Shown piece after piece: positions 26,215 through 35,637 of a stretch of DNA of 64,000 bases. Under the pieces are notes generated by a model, which made no database searches, was not told where the DNA came from, and worked only from the letters and a program-made list of their open reading frames with translations. The DNA comes from UBA721 sp002705165 (GTDB lineage Bacteria; Planctomycetota; Planctomycetia; Pirellulales; Pirellulaceae), in the NCBI GenBank assembly GCA_045565995.1, contig JBJLEF010000001.1, forward strand, positions 1,550,001 through 1,614,000, in the 5' to 3' direction. Position 1 is the stretch's first letter; every line of letters begins with the position of its first letter. Both the position numbers and the translations under genes were made by a program.

Positions 26215-28332
26215 TTAGAAGAAGTAGAACATCATGAACATGGCCAGACCGGCAAGGAAGCCAGCATACACAAGGTCACTTCGGAGGAAGTACTGAACTT
26301 TAGTCAGCGACGTTTCCTCGAGGTGGTATTTCTTTTTAGCCTCATTCAAATACACGAACACGGTAATCAGGAATGAGAGGCTGGCTGCCAGTAATGGTGT
26401 GATTGCTTCTAAGTGGGTAAGGTACGCCAATATAGCGAACGCAGCGACGCAACCAGTGAATAGTATTCCCAGGTGCTTGAGACGGGCAGGGTCGTGCCCA
26501 CCAAGTGCTGTCCACGTAAGCTGAGATTTTTCCGGATCCGGTGCTTCTAAGTGACTCACGACAATATAAATCAGAACAGAGAGCCCGATCACAAACACCA
26601 CGCGATGGAAGAAGTTTAGAGTAGGGCCAAAGGTTTCATGCACCGAGGAGATATTGGGACGGATCTCATTTTGCAAGAATGAATTGAAATCGACCAGGGT
26701 CATTGAATGGATGTCGTCAACATCTCCATAGGTGGTGGGAATTTGTCCAATATGGAAATCACTTACTTCAGCCCGCTCGAGGGCGATGTCATACAGGGGG
26801 CGAGGGACATCCGTGTCATAAAGAGTAACGACGACCCACGAGAGGACAATACCAGCGATGATGGTAACGAATGCTGCGGTACCTGTCCCTCGTTTCCAGA
26901 AAATGCCAAGGATAAATGCAACGAGCAAACCTGGTGTCAGGTAATTTTGGTAGTTGACAATATCCAGAAAGAAATTACTTGAGGAATTCGGATCCATAAT
27001 GAACAGTGCCATCAGGATGGCACTTATCATCAAAGCAGCGATCGATAGTTTACCGACAACAATGAGTTCTTTATCGACAGCCTCAGGATTTACAAATCGT
27101 TTCCAGATGTCCACTGAAATGATCGTGGCGGCTGAGTTCATCATGGAGTCGATTGAGGAAAGGATCGCCCCGATAACCCCGGCGGCAACTAGTCCAATTA
27201 GTCCCAGCCCAATCGGTGCCAGATAGCGATTAACCAGATACGGGAAAATGGTATCCGGAGCAATTGCATCTACCGCCGCTGCTCCATCTTCATTGATTAA
27301 CAGGAAGTAAGCACAGACTCCGGTACCGATCGAGAAGAATGGGATTAAAAGCTTGAGGAATCCCGCAGCGATGATACCGACCCGGGCTTCTTTGTCACTC
27401 ACCGCTCCTAATGCTCGCTGGACGATGAATTGATTCGTCCCCCAGTAGAAACAATGCATGAACATCAGTCCGGTAAGCACCCCGGTCCATGGGAGCTGCG
27501 GGTGATGAGTTGGAAGGTAGATTGACATCCTGTCCGCAGCCCCGGAAGCAACCGCAGTGTCATTGGCATCCACCATTTCTCCCCAGCCGAATTGAGAGAA
27601 GACGAGAATGGCAATACCAATTCCAACAATCAGCATTAGTACTGATTGGATGATGTCGGTGTATACAACCGCTTTGAGACCACCCAAAATTGTATAACTA
27701 CCTGCAATCAATCCGAGCGCGATTACAAAGGTTGTGTAGTGAGGCATGGAAACCAGCTTCATCGATGGCTTGGCCTTTAATTGAGCACCAACGGTCCCCT
27801 CTGCGGCGGCAGGCAGCGTGGTTTCTGTAACTTCAAGACTGCCAGCCTCACTGACAATAGCATCTCCACCCATCAGTTCACAGATAGTTCGTGAACCGAT
27901 GTATAGAGCAGGTATCATCTGAACACCGGCCATGATGATGATCATAATGACTGCATAACTGATCCGACTGCGATCGTCGTAACGTTTACCAAGGTATTCC
28001 GATAGCGTATAGAGATTAAGCTTGCGATAGACCGGTAAAAATCCAAAGCAGAGCAACAATAGTCCCAAAATGGCCCCGATTTCAAAGTGACTTTGGGCGA
28101 AGCCGATACTGAAGCCAACCCCCATCATCCCGACCATGTGGTTGGCACTGACGTTACTGCCAAAAATGGATCCGGCGACACCAAACCAGCGTAGGCCTTT
28201 CCCGGCCAGAAAATAGTCTTCGGAAGTATCTTCTTTGCGACCGGCCCACATACCGACCGCCATCGCCCCGATCAGAGCCCCAAAAAAAATGACGTAGTCG
28301 AGTGTCCCAAGTTCTAGTGTTGCAGTGTCCAT
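26215..28332 (-). CDS. Sodium:solute symporter family transporter
   Basis: A 705-residue polytopic membrane protein of the SSS family. The N-terminal part shows the usual pattern: first helix, GRKEDTSEDYFLAGKGLRW, then GSNVSANHMVGM in the second helix, and LNLYTLSEYLGKRYDDRSR. At least 14 hydrophobic helices are visible. An insertion of about 50 residues near 155-200 breaks a loop, and the C-terminus has extra helices after position 580 separated by a long soluble stretch. Both features make it longer than simple members (about 500 aa). It imports a sugar, cyclitol or similar solute with Na+; neighbours point to a carbohydrate-like substrate. Confidence 0.94.
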   Translation of the reverse strand: MDTATLELGTLDYVIFFGALIGAMAVGMWAGRKEDTSEDYFLAGKGLRWFGVAGSIFGSNVSANHMVGMMGVGFSIGFAQSHFEIGAILGLLLLCFGFLPVYRKLNLYTLSEYLGKRYDDRSRISYAVIMIIIMAGVQMIPALYIGSRTICELMGGDAIVSEAGSLEVTETTLPAAAEGTVGAQLKAKPSMKLVSMPHYTTFVIALGLIAGSYTILGGLKAVVYTDIIQSVLMLIVGIGIAILVFSQFGWGEMVDANDTAVASGAADRMSIYLPTHHPQLPWTGVLTGLMFMHCFYWGTNQFIVQRALGAVSDKEARVGIIAAGFLKLLIPFFSIGTGVCAYFLLINEDGAAAVDAIAPDTIFPYLVNRYLAPIGLGLIGLVAAGVIGAILSSIDSMMNSAATIISVDIWKRFVNPEAVDKELIVVGKLSIAALMISAILMALFIMDPNSSSNFFLDIVNYQNYLTPGLLVAFILGIFWKRGTGTAAFVTIIAGIVLSWVVVTLYDTDVPRPLYDIALERAEVSDFHIGQIPTTYGDVDDIHSMTLVDFNSFLQNEIRPNISSVHETFGPTLNFFHRVVFVIGLSVLIYIVVSHLEAPDPEKSQLTWTALGGHDPARLKHLGILFTGCVAAFAILAYLTHLEAITPLLAASLSFLITVFVYLNEAKKKYHLEETSLTKVQYFLRSDLVYAGFLAGLAMFMMFYFF

Positions 28333-28350
28333 AGATGAAGTATTCTGTAT

Positions 28351-29172
28351 CTAATTGATTGAATTTTGGAGGATGGCATCCAGTCTTTTTTTACCAAGTC
28401 GTGCGACTTCCAGAGGATCCTGCTGCCATAATTCCTGATTAAATAGTTCGAGGCTAATCATACCGTTATAACCGATTTTACGAAGCATCTCGATTTCCGC
28501 TTCTAAATCAATGACGCCGTCAGAAATCATTACCCGGTCGGGATCGGTTTGCTGATAACGGGCAACCTCGGGATTACCGTCATCGATATGATAATGACTG
28601 ATGCGGTTTCCCGGAATTTCCCCTAGCAGTTGTTGATTAGAGTGACTGTTCCAGGTGTGAAAGGCATCCGCGATTAACGTGGCATCAGAGTGCCCGACGT
28701 TTTGCACGACTTGCCAGGCAGCATCCAGTGTTTGAGCGCCGTGAAAAAAACTAATGTATTCAAACGTTGGCTTTACCCCGACATCTCGTCCGATTTCCAG
28801 TAGATCACCGTAACGATCTGTCAGTTGCTGGAAATCACATGGCTCCCGTGGCGGAGTGGCAACGACATAAGATGATCCAAAACGGGCAGCCAGTTCCATC
28901 CGGCGTCGGGCTTCTTCGAGCATAATCCGGTACTCCTGACCGACCGCTTCCCCCCAGCCTCGCAAAGCAATCATACAGGGGATAGTTAGGCCGTAGTCTT
29001 CTAATGCCACTTCCACGTCACGGGCCTCCCCGCCCAGACCGATGTATTCATAAATGTCATTGATCCATAATTCAATGGCATCAAAACCAGCCTCGGCTGT
29101 GACACGGATTTTTTCGAGCAACGGTGTTGTCTTGATGGTGGATGTGTTGAGGCAGGTTTTCCACTGGCTCAT
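28351..29172 (-). CDS. IolI-like sugar phosphate isomerase/epimerase
   Basis: A 273-residue TIM barrel. The order of motifs resembles inosose isomerase IolI: CLNTSTI at strand 1, AGFDAIELWI, YVVATPP, a Glu in FEYISFFHG, IADAFHTWNS, SHYHIDDGNPE and SLELFNQE at the C-terminus. Glu, Asp, His and Glu at these places form the divalent-metal site in the superfamily. It is cytoplasmic (no signal). First gene of the minus-strand unit ending at 23837 and 18 bases before the symporter. Together they suggest import and isomerisation/oxidation of an inositol-like or keto-sugar compound. The exact substrate is inference. Confidence 0.88.
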   Translation of the reverse strand: MSQWKTCLNTSTIKTTPLLEKIRVTAEAGFDAIELWINDIYEYIGLGGEARDVEVALEDYGLTIPCMIALRGWGEAVGQEYRIMLEEARRRMELAARFGSSYVVATPPREPCDFQQLTDRYGDLLEIGRDVGVKPTFEYISFFHGAQTLDAAWQVVQNVGHSDATLIADAFHTWNSHSNQQLLGEIPGNRISHYHIDDGNPEVARYQQTDPDRVMISDGVIDLEAEIEMLRKIGYNGMISLELFNQELWQQDPLEVARLGKKRLDAILQNSIN

Positions 29173-29290
29173 AGCGATACAGTTCCTTGGTGAAGTTTAA
29201 TCCCTTACCTCAATCGAAGAGTGTCACGAGTTTGGATTGAGTCGATGGTATGATAGAGGTTCTTGATTACAGGGCGTGGGTAACAGAAAG

Positions 29291-29968
29291 ATGACAGAAG
29301 ACATCAGTTTAACAGAAGATGATTCGGTAAAGACGGGGACTGGACAGCCCCAAACTATTTGGCAGAATCGCTGGGTATTGGTGGTCGGTATCATTGTAGC
29401 GGTTCCGGCTTTGGTACTGCTCATGTTGGATCTAGATGCCGGGCCTGCGCCTGTGCCACCCCAATCGGCAGAGGAGATACTGGCGATCGAGGCTGAAATG
29501 ATGCCAGATAGCCCATCCGAAGAATTGGATGAACCAGGGATCTATAACGCGCGGTTCTATGAGGTTGATGAGGTTGTTTTCCCGGACGACGAGTATGTGA
29601 TTGGAGTGGAAGTGAACGGTCATGCCTGTGCGTATTTGCTGGCTGGCATGAATGATATAGATCAGCATATTGTTCACCATGAATTAGGCGGTCTGGAGTT
29701 TACGGTCACTTACTGTGACAAATCGGAATGTATTGCTGTATACGATAAGGCGGGTACCACAGCTGAGATCCGCAATGGCGGCTTTAGTGGAGAAACGTTA
29801 TGGATTCTCTATGACGGTCAACGATTTGAACAAGATGCCGAAGAGATTCCACTGAAAAGTTTTCCGTCAGTTAAAACAACCTGGGGAGAGTGGAAACAGC
29901 AGCATCCGGAGACGATGGTTTATGTCGGTATAGGAATGTCCCTGGGACCAACTCTGAAAGATGAATAG
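29291..29968 (+). CDS. DUF3179-like protein with N-terminal membrane anchor
   Basis: About 225 residues from the ATG at 29291; an in-frame GTG 15 bases upstream is less likely. A single hydrophobic helix (WVLVVGIIVAVPALVLLML) follows a 35-residue cytoplasmic tail. The soluble part has the DUF3179 pattern: VIGVEVNGHACAYLL, HHELGGLEFTVTYCDKS with its Cys, a GGFSG segment, LYDGQRF, and TTWGEWKQQHPET near the end. Function of this domain is unknown; many members are exported. It is divergent from the IolI-like gene across 118 bases and 117 bases before the ferredoxin-like gene. Confidence 0.82.
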   Translation: MTEDISLTEDDSVKTGTGQPQTIWQNRWVLVVGIIVAVPALVLLMLDLDAGPAPVPPQSAEEILAIEAEMMPDSPSEELDEPGIYNARFYEVDEVVFPDDEYVIGVEVNGHACAYLLAGMNDIDQHIVHHELGGLEFTVTYCDKSECIAVYDKAGTTAEIRNGGFSGETLWILYDGQRFEQDAEEIPLKSFPSVKTTWGEWKQQHPETMVYVGIGMSLGPTLKDE

Positions 29969-30085
29969 TCTCGTATGTCTTTCGTAACCCCTCTTCTCCG
30001 GGAGACACTCTGTTTATGACATCTGTTTTTGTGGTTAGAATAAGGACTTGTTCTAACCGTCCACCAACCCATACTCTCCGATAGC

Positions 30086-31162
30086 ATGCCACGTTTACCT
30101 GTCATCATTTCGAAAGGCCAAAGCCGCAATCCCGAAAAGCGGGCATTGGAAGAAGCTGTCGCTGCGCAGTTAGCCGAGCATGATCAGTTGGATGTGATTG
30201 TGATCCCTCATCTCTATGACCTCACGCCTCAGAAAGAAGGTTACCAGGCATTGAGCCAGATCGAAGGTGACTTCGTGATGATTTCCTGGCTCTATTCGCG
30301 ATCCTGTCATTGGATCATGGATCGCAATGGTATTGGAGGCCATTTTGGAGACGTTTTATTGAGTCAGGTTTCTGACGATGACGAGTTAGAAGATGAGTTG
30401 GAAGATGAACTCGAAGATGATAAAGATCGTGTTCTTAGTCAGTTAGAGTTGCCTGACCGTAAGATTTATAGCCTTGAGTTTGGAGCTAGTGTCGAAGCAA
30501 GTGATTTTGTGGAAGAAGTACTCAGGATTGCAGCTCAATCAGACCTTCTCCAGTGGATTCAAGGTAAAGCCAATCAGGAAGCAATGGAGCGGTTTCTGGA
30601 ACCGGCCAATGATACGGCCATAGGAACCAATAGTATGCTGCCGGTGTTAGGACAATCGGGAGTGACGGAAGTACAGGACCCCGGTACTCGTCGTTGGTAT
30701 CCGGTCATTGACTTTAGCCGGTGTACGAACTGCATGGAGTGCATCGACTTCTGCCTGTTTGGAGTGTATGGCGTCGATAAAGTCGACACGATTCTGGTGG
30801 ATCAACCGGATAATTGTCGTAAAGGGTGTCCGGCATGTAGTCGTGTATGTCCAGAGAATGCAATTGTCTTTCCTCAACATAAAACACCAGCCATCGCCGG
30901 TGCACCTGCTGCGGCTGGTGGTTTGAAAATTGACTTATCGCTGTTGTTTGGTGCTCCTGACGCACAGGATGTGGCGGCCCGGGAACGAGATGAACAACTG
31001 ATGCTCGTAGGTCGCTCTCCGGTTAGTGATGGTGACGGATCTGAAAATGAAAAAGCGGACTTTGCAAATATCAGCATGAACCGGCGTCAGCCGGTTGAGC
31101 AGGCTGCTAAAGCCGATCATCTTGATGCATTGATCGACGATCTAGACGCTTTAGATCTATAA
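30086..31162 (+). CDS. 2x[4Fe-4S] ferredoxin-like protein with N-terminal extension
   Basis: A 358-residue protein. The first 200 residues form an alpha/beta domain (LDVIVIPHLYDLTP, GDFVMISWLYSRSCHWIMD) of a kind I do not recognise, interrupted by a repetitive acidic stretch (ELEDELEDELEDD). Residues 213-255 carry two iron-sulphur motifs: C213-x2-C-x2-C-x3-C223 and C244-x3-C-x2-C-x3-C255-P. The second has one extra residue compared with a classical 8Fe ferredoxin. The tail is polar. No signal peptide, so a cytoplasmic redox role is likely. It converges with the beta-helix gene, only 30 bases apart. Partner unknown. Confidence 0.82.
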   Translation: MPRLPVIISKGQSRNPEKRALEEAVAAQLAEHDQLDVIVIPHLYDLTPQKEGYQALSQIEGDFVMISWLYSRSCHWIMDRNGIGGHFGDVLLSQVSDDDELEDELEDELEDDKDRVLSQLELPDRKIYSLEFGASVEASDFVEEVLRIAAQSDLLQWIQGKANQEAMERFLEPANDTAIGTNSMLPVLGQSGVTEVQDPGTRRWYPVIDFSRCTNCMECIDFCLFGVYGVDKVDTILVDQPDNCRKGCPACSRVCPENAIVFPQHKTPAIAGAPAAAGGLKIDLSLLFGAPDAQDVAARERDEQLMLVGRSPVSDGDGSENEKADFANISMNRRQPVEQAAKADHLDALIDDLDALDL

Positions 31163-31192
31163 AATCCACGGCCGGTAAACGCGAACGATCGT

Positions 31193-32488
31193 TTAGCTCA
31201 TTTCGCCCGTACTTTGAATTTTTTCGCACTTTCCATATTGAGCCACTGTCTGAGTCATTAATGGCTGATCACGTGTGTCAACGATCGTATTACCGGTAAG
31301 ATTGACCTGTTTGCAATCGGTAAGCTTCACACCTTCTTTGATGCTGTTAATCATTTGATTGCCGGAGATGGTAATCCGTTGAGAATCGGTGATTTCGAGA
31401 AGTGGATACCGAGACTTTTGGCCTCCTTCAGCTTCATCTTCAAACGTACAGCCGTTGATTAGAATGTTCTGACTTCTCGTTAACAATACTCCACACCCAT
31501 AGCTGGGAGTGTGCCTTCGAAATAGATTTGCCCCGACAGTGATTTGGCTCGAGTCTTCGATCCAGAGGTTTCGTTCGATGGAAGAATAGATGGTATTACC
31601 TGAAAGTACAATTCCATAGCAACCGGTGAGGTGTACATTGTGTTCCTGACTACCGATGATATTACCGGCAATGGCAAAGAGTCCTGGTGGTCGGGATTCG
31701 TCAGGAGATTCCACGATTCTGATGTTACACCCGCCGATACTATTCGTAGCTTGAATTGTGTTAGAGGCAATGGTGACTTCATTCACGCTAGCCCCCTCCG
31801 CCGTGGTATCGATATAGATCTCAGCGGTCGGTTCTTCTTCCGTTTTATGTGCTCGGAAGTTGTTGTATTCGATATCGTTTCCCGTGATCTGCAAATTGCG
31901 GATCTCAGAGCGTTCAATGCGGATGCCGCCTTGGCGGTTGTAACTAATATGATTATCGCTGATGTTGATCTGGTGAAGATTGAGATCTTCCAGGAAGACT
32001 CCGACACCAGTATTAAAGTAGATGTGACAATGTGTAATGATCACGTTGCGATTACGTTCGACTAAGTGAATGCCGTGTTTCACTTCAGTGATCAAGAGAT
32101 TTCGAAAGACCATCTGCAACGTCTTAATGCATTCGATACCGTCTGCTTCTTCATGCGTCCCCGTGATTTTCAGGTCGGCAATAATCGGCATGCGTTCGCT
32201 ATGCATTACCTGTTCATTACGTGATCCCGGATCTCCTGTGCCGCCATGCGTTCCGGTGAATCGAAACGCGGGACCGGCTCCGTCCATCACAATCGTAGTG
32301 GCCCCTGCCGCTCCCGTGATTCCAAAGGGACCGGAAGCAGTCAGATCAATTTCAATCGTACGAGTAATACGATAGGTCCCCGGCGGAATTCGAACGTGTC
32401 CATCGCCCTGTGCAATCGCATGTAGAATTGCTTCAGTATCGTCGGTTTTGCCGTCACCAACTGCTCCAAAGTATTGAATATTACTCAT
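31193..32488 (-). CDS. Right-handed parallel beta-helix protein (pectate-lyase-3 type)
   Basis: A 431-residue protein opening with YFGAVGDGKTDDTEAI, the hallmark of the pectate-lyase-3/glycosyl hydrolase 28-like superfamily, followed by HVRIPPGTYRIT. The remainder is a ladder of short strands with regularly spaced Asn and Ile/Val (ISDNHISYN, ITGNDIEYN, LSGNTIYSS, ISGNQMINS, LTGNTIVDT), about 10-12 coils. No signal peptide is visible, which is unusual for a polysaccharide-active enzyme. It is last in the seven-gene minus-strand block and starts 87 bases after the GcvH-like gene. Substrate unknown. Confidence 0.85.
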   Translation of the reverse strand: MSNIQYFGAVGDGKTDDTEAILHAIAQGDGHVRIPPGTYRITRTIEIDLTASGPFGITGAAGATTIVMDGAGPAFRFTGTHGGTGDPGSRNEQVMHSERMPIIADLKITGTHEEADGIECIKTLQMVFRNLLITEVKHGIHLVERNRNVIITHCHIYFNTGVGVFLEDLNLHQINISDNHISYNRQGGIRIERSEIRNLQITGNDIEYNNFRAHKTEEEPTAEIYIDTTAEGASVNEVTIASNTIQATNSIGGCNIRIVESPDESRPPGLFAIAGNIIGSQEHNVHLTGCYGIVLSGNTIYSSIERNLWIEDSSQITVGANLFRRHTPSYGCGVLLTRSQNILINGCTFEDEAEGGQKSRYPLLEITDSQRITISGNQMINSIKEGVKLTDCKQVNLTGNTIVDTRDQPLMTQTVAQYGKCEKIQSTGEMS

Positions 32489-32575
32489 CGGGAAACCACC
32501 AGATATACAGAATTGTCTTTGTATTTAAAATTCCATTATACCGGAATAAGAAGGAGGATTCTTTCTCGGCTCATC

Positions 32576-33037
32576 CTAACCGTTCATTTGTCCTTTGATC
32601 GTTCGTTGGGTAACGATCCAGACCTTTTCAAGATGCGTGAGATACTCCTCGACGGTCATTAGCGTCTCGTCGTTTTCGGAAGATTCAGTAAGTTCAAATA
32701 GCCAACCTTCGCCATAATTATCCAAATTGATGTGCGAGGGATCGGCCATGAGTGCCGGATTGAATTCATTAAGTTCGCCGGTCAACGGAGCGTATAACGA
32801 ACTTTCGGCTTTCTTACTTTCAATAGAGCCGATTTCCTGCTGAAAGCGAACAGACGCTGGTGCGTCAAAGTACCAGTCAAGAAAATAAACATCCTGTAGC
32901 AGACGCACAGCATAGCTGCTGAAGCCAAAACGATACCCCTGGTCCACCTTCGCTGCCCACATGTGATTTTTGGCATAATATCGATCGACAGGGAAGACGG
33001 CTTCGAACTCACCCATCATGAATGTCAGACAGTCCAT
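32576..33037 (-). CDS. GcvH-like lipoyl carrier protein
   Basis: A 153-residue protein with the glycine-cleavage H-protein pattern: YAKNHMWAAKVDQGYRFGFSSYA, the lipoyl hairpin IGSIESKKAESSLYAP (the lipoylated Lys aligns with Lys76), LTGELNEFNPAL and DNYGEGWLFEL. It is divergent from ordinary H protein: the loop DWYFDAPASVRFQQ replaces the usual segment, and there are N- and C-terminal extensions. No gcvT or gcvP gene is present. Its ATG overlaps the stop of the radical SAM gene by one base (TAATG), so the two are translationally coupled. I infer a dedicated carrier rather than a part of glycine cleavage. Confidence 0.85.
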   Translation of the reverse strand: MDCLTFMMGEFEAVFPVDRYYAKNHMWAAKVDQGYRFGFSSYAVRLLQDVYFLDWYFDAPASVRFQQEIGSIESKKAESSLYAPLTGELNEFNPALMADPSHINLDNYGEGWLFELTESSENDETLMTVEEYLTHLEKVWIVTQRTIKGQMNG

Positions 33038-34344
33038 TAGGTATAGCGGATCCCCTGATGCTCCGGCTCAAAGAAAATCGGAAGCAATGCGTCGGCATGC
33101 AGAAAACCTTTTCGGGTTAATTCGATACGGTCTCCATCAATCGTGACCATGCCGTCGTCGACATGTTGTTGCCATTCTGCGGACCACTTCCCGGTAATCT
33201 CCACCTGGAATTTTTCACGGAAATAACCGGCATCCAGGTACCCTCGTTTTAATTGCAGAATCATCTCACGAATTAGCTTTTGATTCTCTGTTGGACGAAA
33301 TGCCCGGCCCAGTGGCAGTTCATTGTTGTCCAGCAATGATCCAATATAGTCCTTCCATTCGGGAAGGTTTTGGTAATGGATGCCGGATGCATGGCCAAAG
33401 CTGGCAATTCCGGTGGCAAGCAGATCGGAGCCGGACCAGAGATTATCTCGGTAACTGAAGCTGACCTTTTCAGGGTTCTTGATCAGTGTATAGGCACTGG
33501 AAATGTGATAGCCGGCGGCCTGCAACTCGTCATAGGCATAATTTAGCCAGGCCCGTTTGGTTTCCCAATCAGCCACTGGCGTTTCAATTTCATCTCCCAG
33601 AATGTCTTTGGAGTAAACCGTATTGAAAGGAAGCTCCATCTGGTAGATCGTGACGCTTTCAGGATCTAACTCGATCGTTTTGCGAATGTTTTCTTTCCAG
33701 TTGTCCCAGGTCTCGCCGACCATTCCCGAGATCAGGTCGATATTGACGTTGTAGAAGTCCGCCGCACGAATCCATTCCCAGGAGCGATACACTTCTTTGG
33801 TTAAGTGAGCGCGTCCATTCTCTTCGAGGATCTCATCGCTGAAGTTTTCAATACCCAGACTTAGACGGGTGACCCCCAGATCTTTCAGTGTTTTGATCTT
33901 TCCTTCCTGCAACGTACCGGGCTCACATTCGAACGTGACTTCTTCGGCCAGAGACCAGTCAATGTTTTCCCGTAAACGGTCGACCAGGCTTGTGAGCTGT
34001 TTCGAACTAAGGTAGGACGGTGTACCGCCACCAAAGTAAACAAACCGGAAAGGGCGCCCCCCCATGACCTGTTGTTTAGAGATTAACTCAATTTCACGGG
34101 ACAACGCCGAGACATACAACTCTATATCTTTCGCCTTGTTATCGGTGAAGACTTTGAAGTAACAGAACTTACAACGTTTTCGACAAAACGGAATATGTAG
34201 ATACAAGCCAAGCGGAGTGGATTCCAGAGGTGGGCTCGACAAGACCTCTTTCACATCCTCCAGCTGATTTTGCTCCCATTGCGAGAATGGAGGGTAGTTA
34301 GAGATGAAATAACTACCGACTTCAGTTTTCGTTGTATCAGCCAT
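33037..34344 (-). CDS. HemW/coproporphyrinogen-oxidase-like radical SAM enzyme
   Basis: A 435-residue protein. After a 45-residue N-terminal extension (SYFISNYPPFSQW), LYLHIPFCRKRCKFCYF carries the radical SAM ligands Cys54, Cys58 and Cys61. YFGGGTPSYL, EVTFECEPGTL, RLSLGIENF and YQMELPFNT follow, as in the HemN/HemW superfamily, and a HemN C-terminal-like region ends the chain. The aromatic pattern CxFCYF and the extension set it apart from ordinary HemW. Family members act as haem chaperones, methyltransferases or porphyrin-modifying enzymes, so the reaction cannot be assigned. One-base overlap with the GcvH-like gene points to a joint function. Confidence 0.85.
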   Translation of the reverse strand: MADTTKTEVGSYFISNYPPFSQWEQNQLEDVKEVLSSPPLESTPLGLYLHIPFCRKRCKFCYFKVFTDNKAKDIELYVSALSREIELISKQQVMGGRPFRFVYFGGGTPSYLSSKQLTSLVDRLRENIDWSLAEEVTFECEPGTLQEGKIKTLKDLGVTRLSLGIENFSDEILEENGRAHLTKEVYRSWEWIRAADFYNVNIDLISGMVGETWDNWKENIRKTIELDPESVTIYQMELPFNTVYSKDILGDEIETPVADWETKRAWLNYAYDELQAAGYHISSAYTLIKNPEKVSFSYRDNLWSGSDLLATGIASFGHASGIHYQNLPEWKDYIGSLLDNNELPLGRAFRPTENQKLIREMILQLKRGYLDAGYFREKFQVEITGKWSAEWQQHVDDGMVTIDGDRIELTRKGFLHADALLPIFFEPEHQGIRYT

Positions 34345-34417
34345 GGGAGTGGTTTGTGCTTTCGAGTGGTTCAGGACGTGTCTGTTTAGTATCGCTTATC
34401 AGGTTACAGGTACCTGT

Positions 34418-35581
34418 TTATTTTTTGCCAAAGCAATAAACTTTACCGTCGTTGCTGGCAATGACAAGCCGCTGCTGGGAGATACCAGGGGAGCCTGTGA
34501 ATCCGCCTCCGGCTTCGTACTCCCAAACCTGTTTGCCAGTTTTATATTCAAAAGCTGTAATGCGTCCGTTCGAACCAGCGACAAAAACCCGGTTACCAAC
34601 AACTACAGGGGAAGCTTCCACTCGGCCGCGAATCTGCTTTTGCCAGATTTCTTTACCGTCCGATATTTGGAATGCCTGAACGAATCGGTTTTGTCCACCT
34701 ATAATGACGATCCCATCGTGAATCGCGACACTGGAACGGTAGGGTAAGGTACTAGCCTCATTCGTATATTGCCAGTCGACTTTTGCTTCCTTAAAGTTGA
34801 TAGAGAAGACCGAAGCTCCTTCTGTCCCAAAGTAAACATTATCACCATGCACTGCCGGTGTCGAACCTGTCGGGCCGTCGAGTTCGACTTCCTTAATCTT
34901 TTCACCTTTAAGCAAGTCAATAATATGTAGCTTGGCATCACACCCCGCAACGAAGGTCCTGTCTCCAACAACCGTCGGAGAACAGCGGATTTGATCGGCG
35001 ATTTCGTGCTTCCAAACCAGGCCACCGTCCTTGGCTGCCAGACAATACAGCGTGGCATCCTGAGAGCCGACAAGCACGTTGTCTTTATAGAAGTTGGCGG
35101 ACGAATTTACTTCGGCACCAGTCTCATATTGCCACAGCAACTTTCCATCTTTGGCTTGAAAACAATAGAAGACACCGTCGTAGTCACCCAGATAGATTCG
35201 TCCGTCACGATAAGCGGGAGAGGACACGAACCCACTCTCAATCGTGCTCTTCCAAATCTGCTTCCCGTTCTTCAGATTTAAGGCGAATAAAGCGCCATCA
35301 AGGTCACCAATATAAACCACTCCGTCAACGATCGCCGGAGTGACTTCAAAGGCCCCTTCTTTCACTTCGAATTCCCATAGTAATTCAGGCTTTTCCGGAA
35401 GCTGACTTTTAGCCACACCCTGACTTAAGGTGTTACCTCGGAAGTACTCCCAATTATCGATTTTAGCGGAGGCGGGCTTTTCGGAAGCCTTCTCTTGCGA
35501 GATGGTTTCTACCGTCAGAACATTCAGTACCAAGGCACCTGTCACGGTGAAAATCACAAGGCTTTTATGGAGGCTATTCAT
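34418..35581 (-). CDS. Exported PQQ-like beta-propeller repeat protein
   Basis: A 387-residue protein with a signal peptide (MNSLHKSLVIFTVTGALVLN) and then at least seven propeller blades of the PQQ/BamB type. Examples are the repeats GVVYIGDLDGALFALNLKNGKQIW, each 38-42 residues and ending in GxxxW: ...KQIWKS, KLLWQY, GLVWKH, VDWQY, KEIWQK, KQVWEY. The PQQ-enzyme metal and catalytic residues are not evident, so it is probably a binding or scaffold propeller. It lies between the radical SAM gene (73-base gap) and the alcohol dehydrogenase gene (56-base gap) in the same direction. Confidence 0.88.
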   Translation of the reverse strand: MNSLHKSLVIFTVTGALVLNVLTVETISQEKASEKPASAKIDNWEYFRGNTLSQGVAKSQLPEKPELLWEFEVKEGAFEVTPAIVDGVVYIGDLDGALFALNLKNGKQIWKSTIESGFVSSPAYRDGRIYLGDYDGVFYCFQAKDGKLLWQYETGAEVNSSANFYKDNVLVGSQDATLYCLAAKDGGLVWKHEIADQIRCSPTVVGDRTFVAGCDAKLHIIDLLKGEKIKEVELDGPTGSTPAVHGDNVYFGTEGASVFSINFKEAKVDWQYTNEASTLPYRSSVAIHDGIVIIGGQNRFVQAFQISDGKEIWQKQIRGRVEASPVVVGNRVFVAGSNGRITAFEYKTGKQVWEYEAGGGFTGSPGISQQRLVIASNDGKVYCFGKK

Positions 35582-35637
35582 AGTTTGATTCTCATCTTAG
35601 GTTATTTCTCAACAGGAGAAATCGGTGGCTGAATCGG

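Noticed and set aside
29231..29254. Promoter for the DUF3179-like gene (TATGAT at 29249)
   Set aside because: No acceptable -35 hexamer at a suitable distance; too weak to list.
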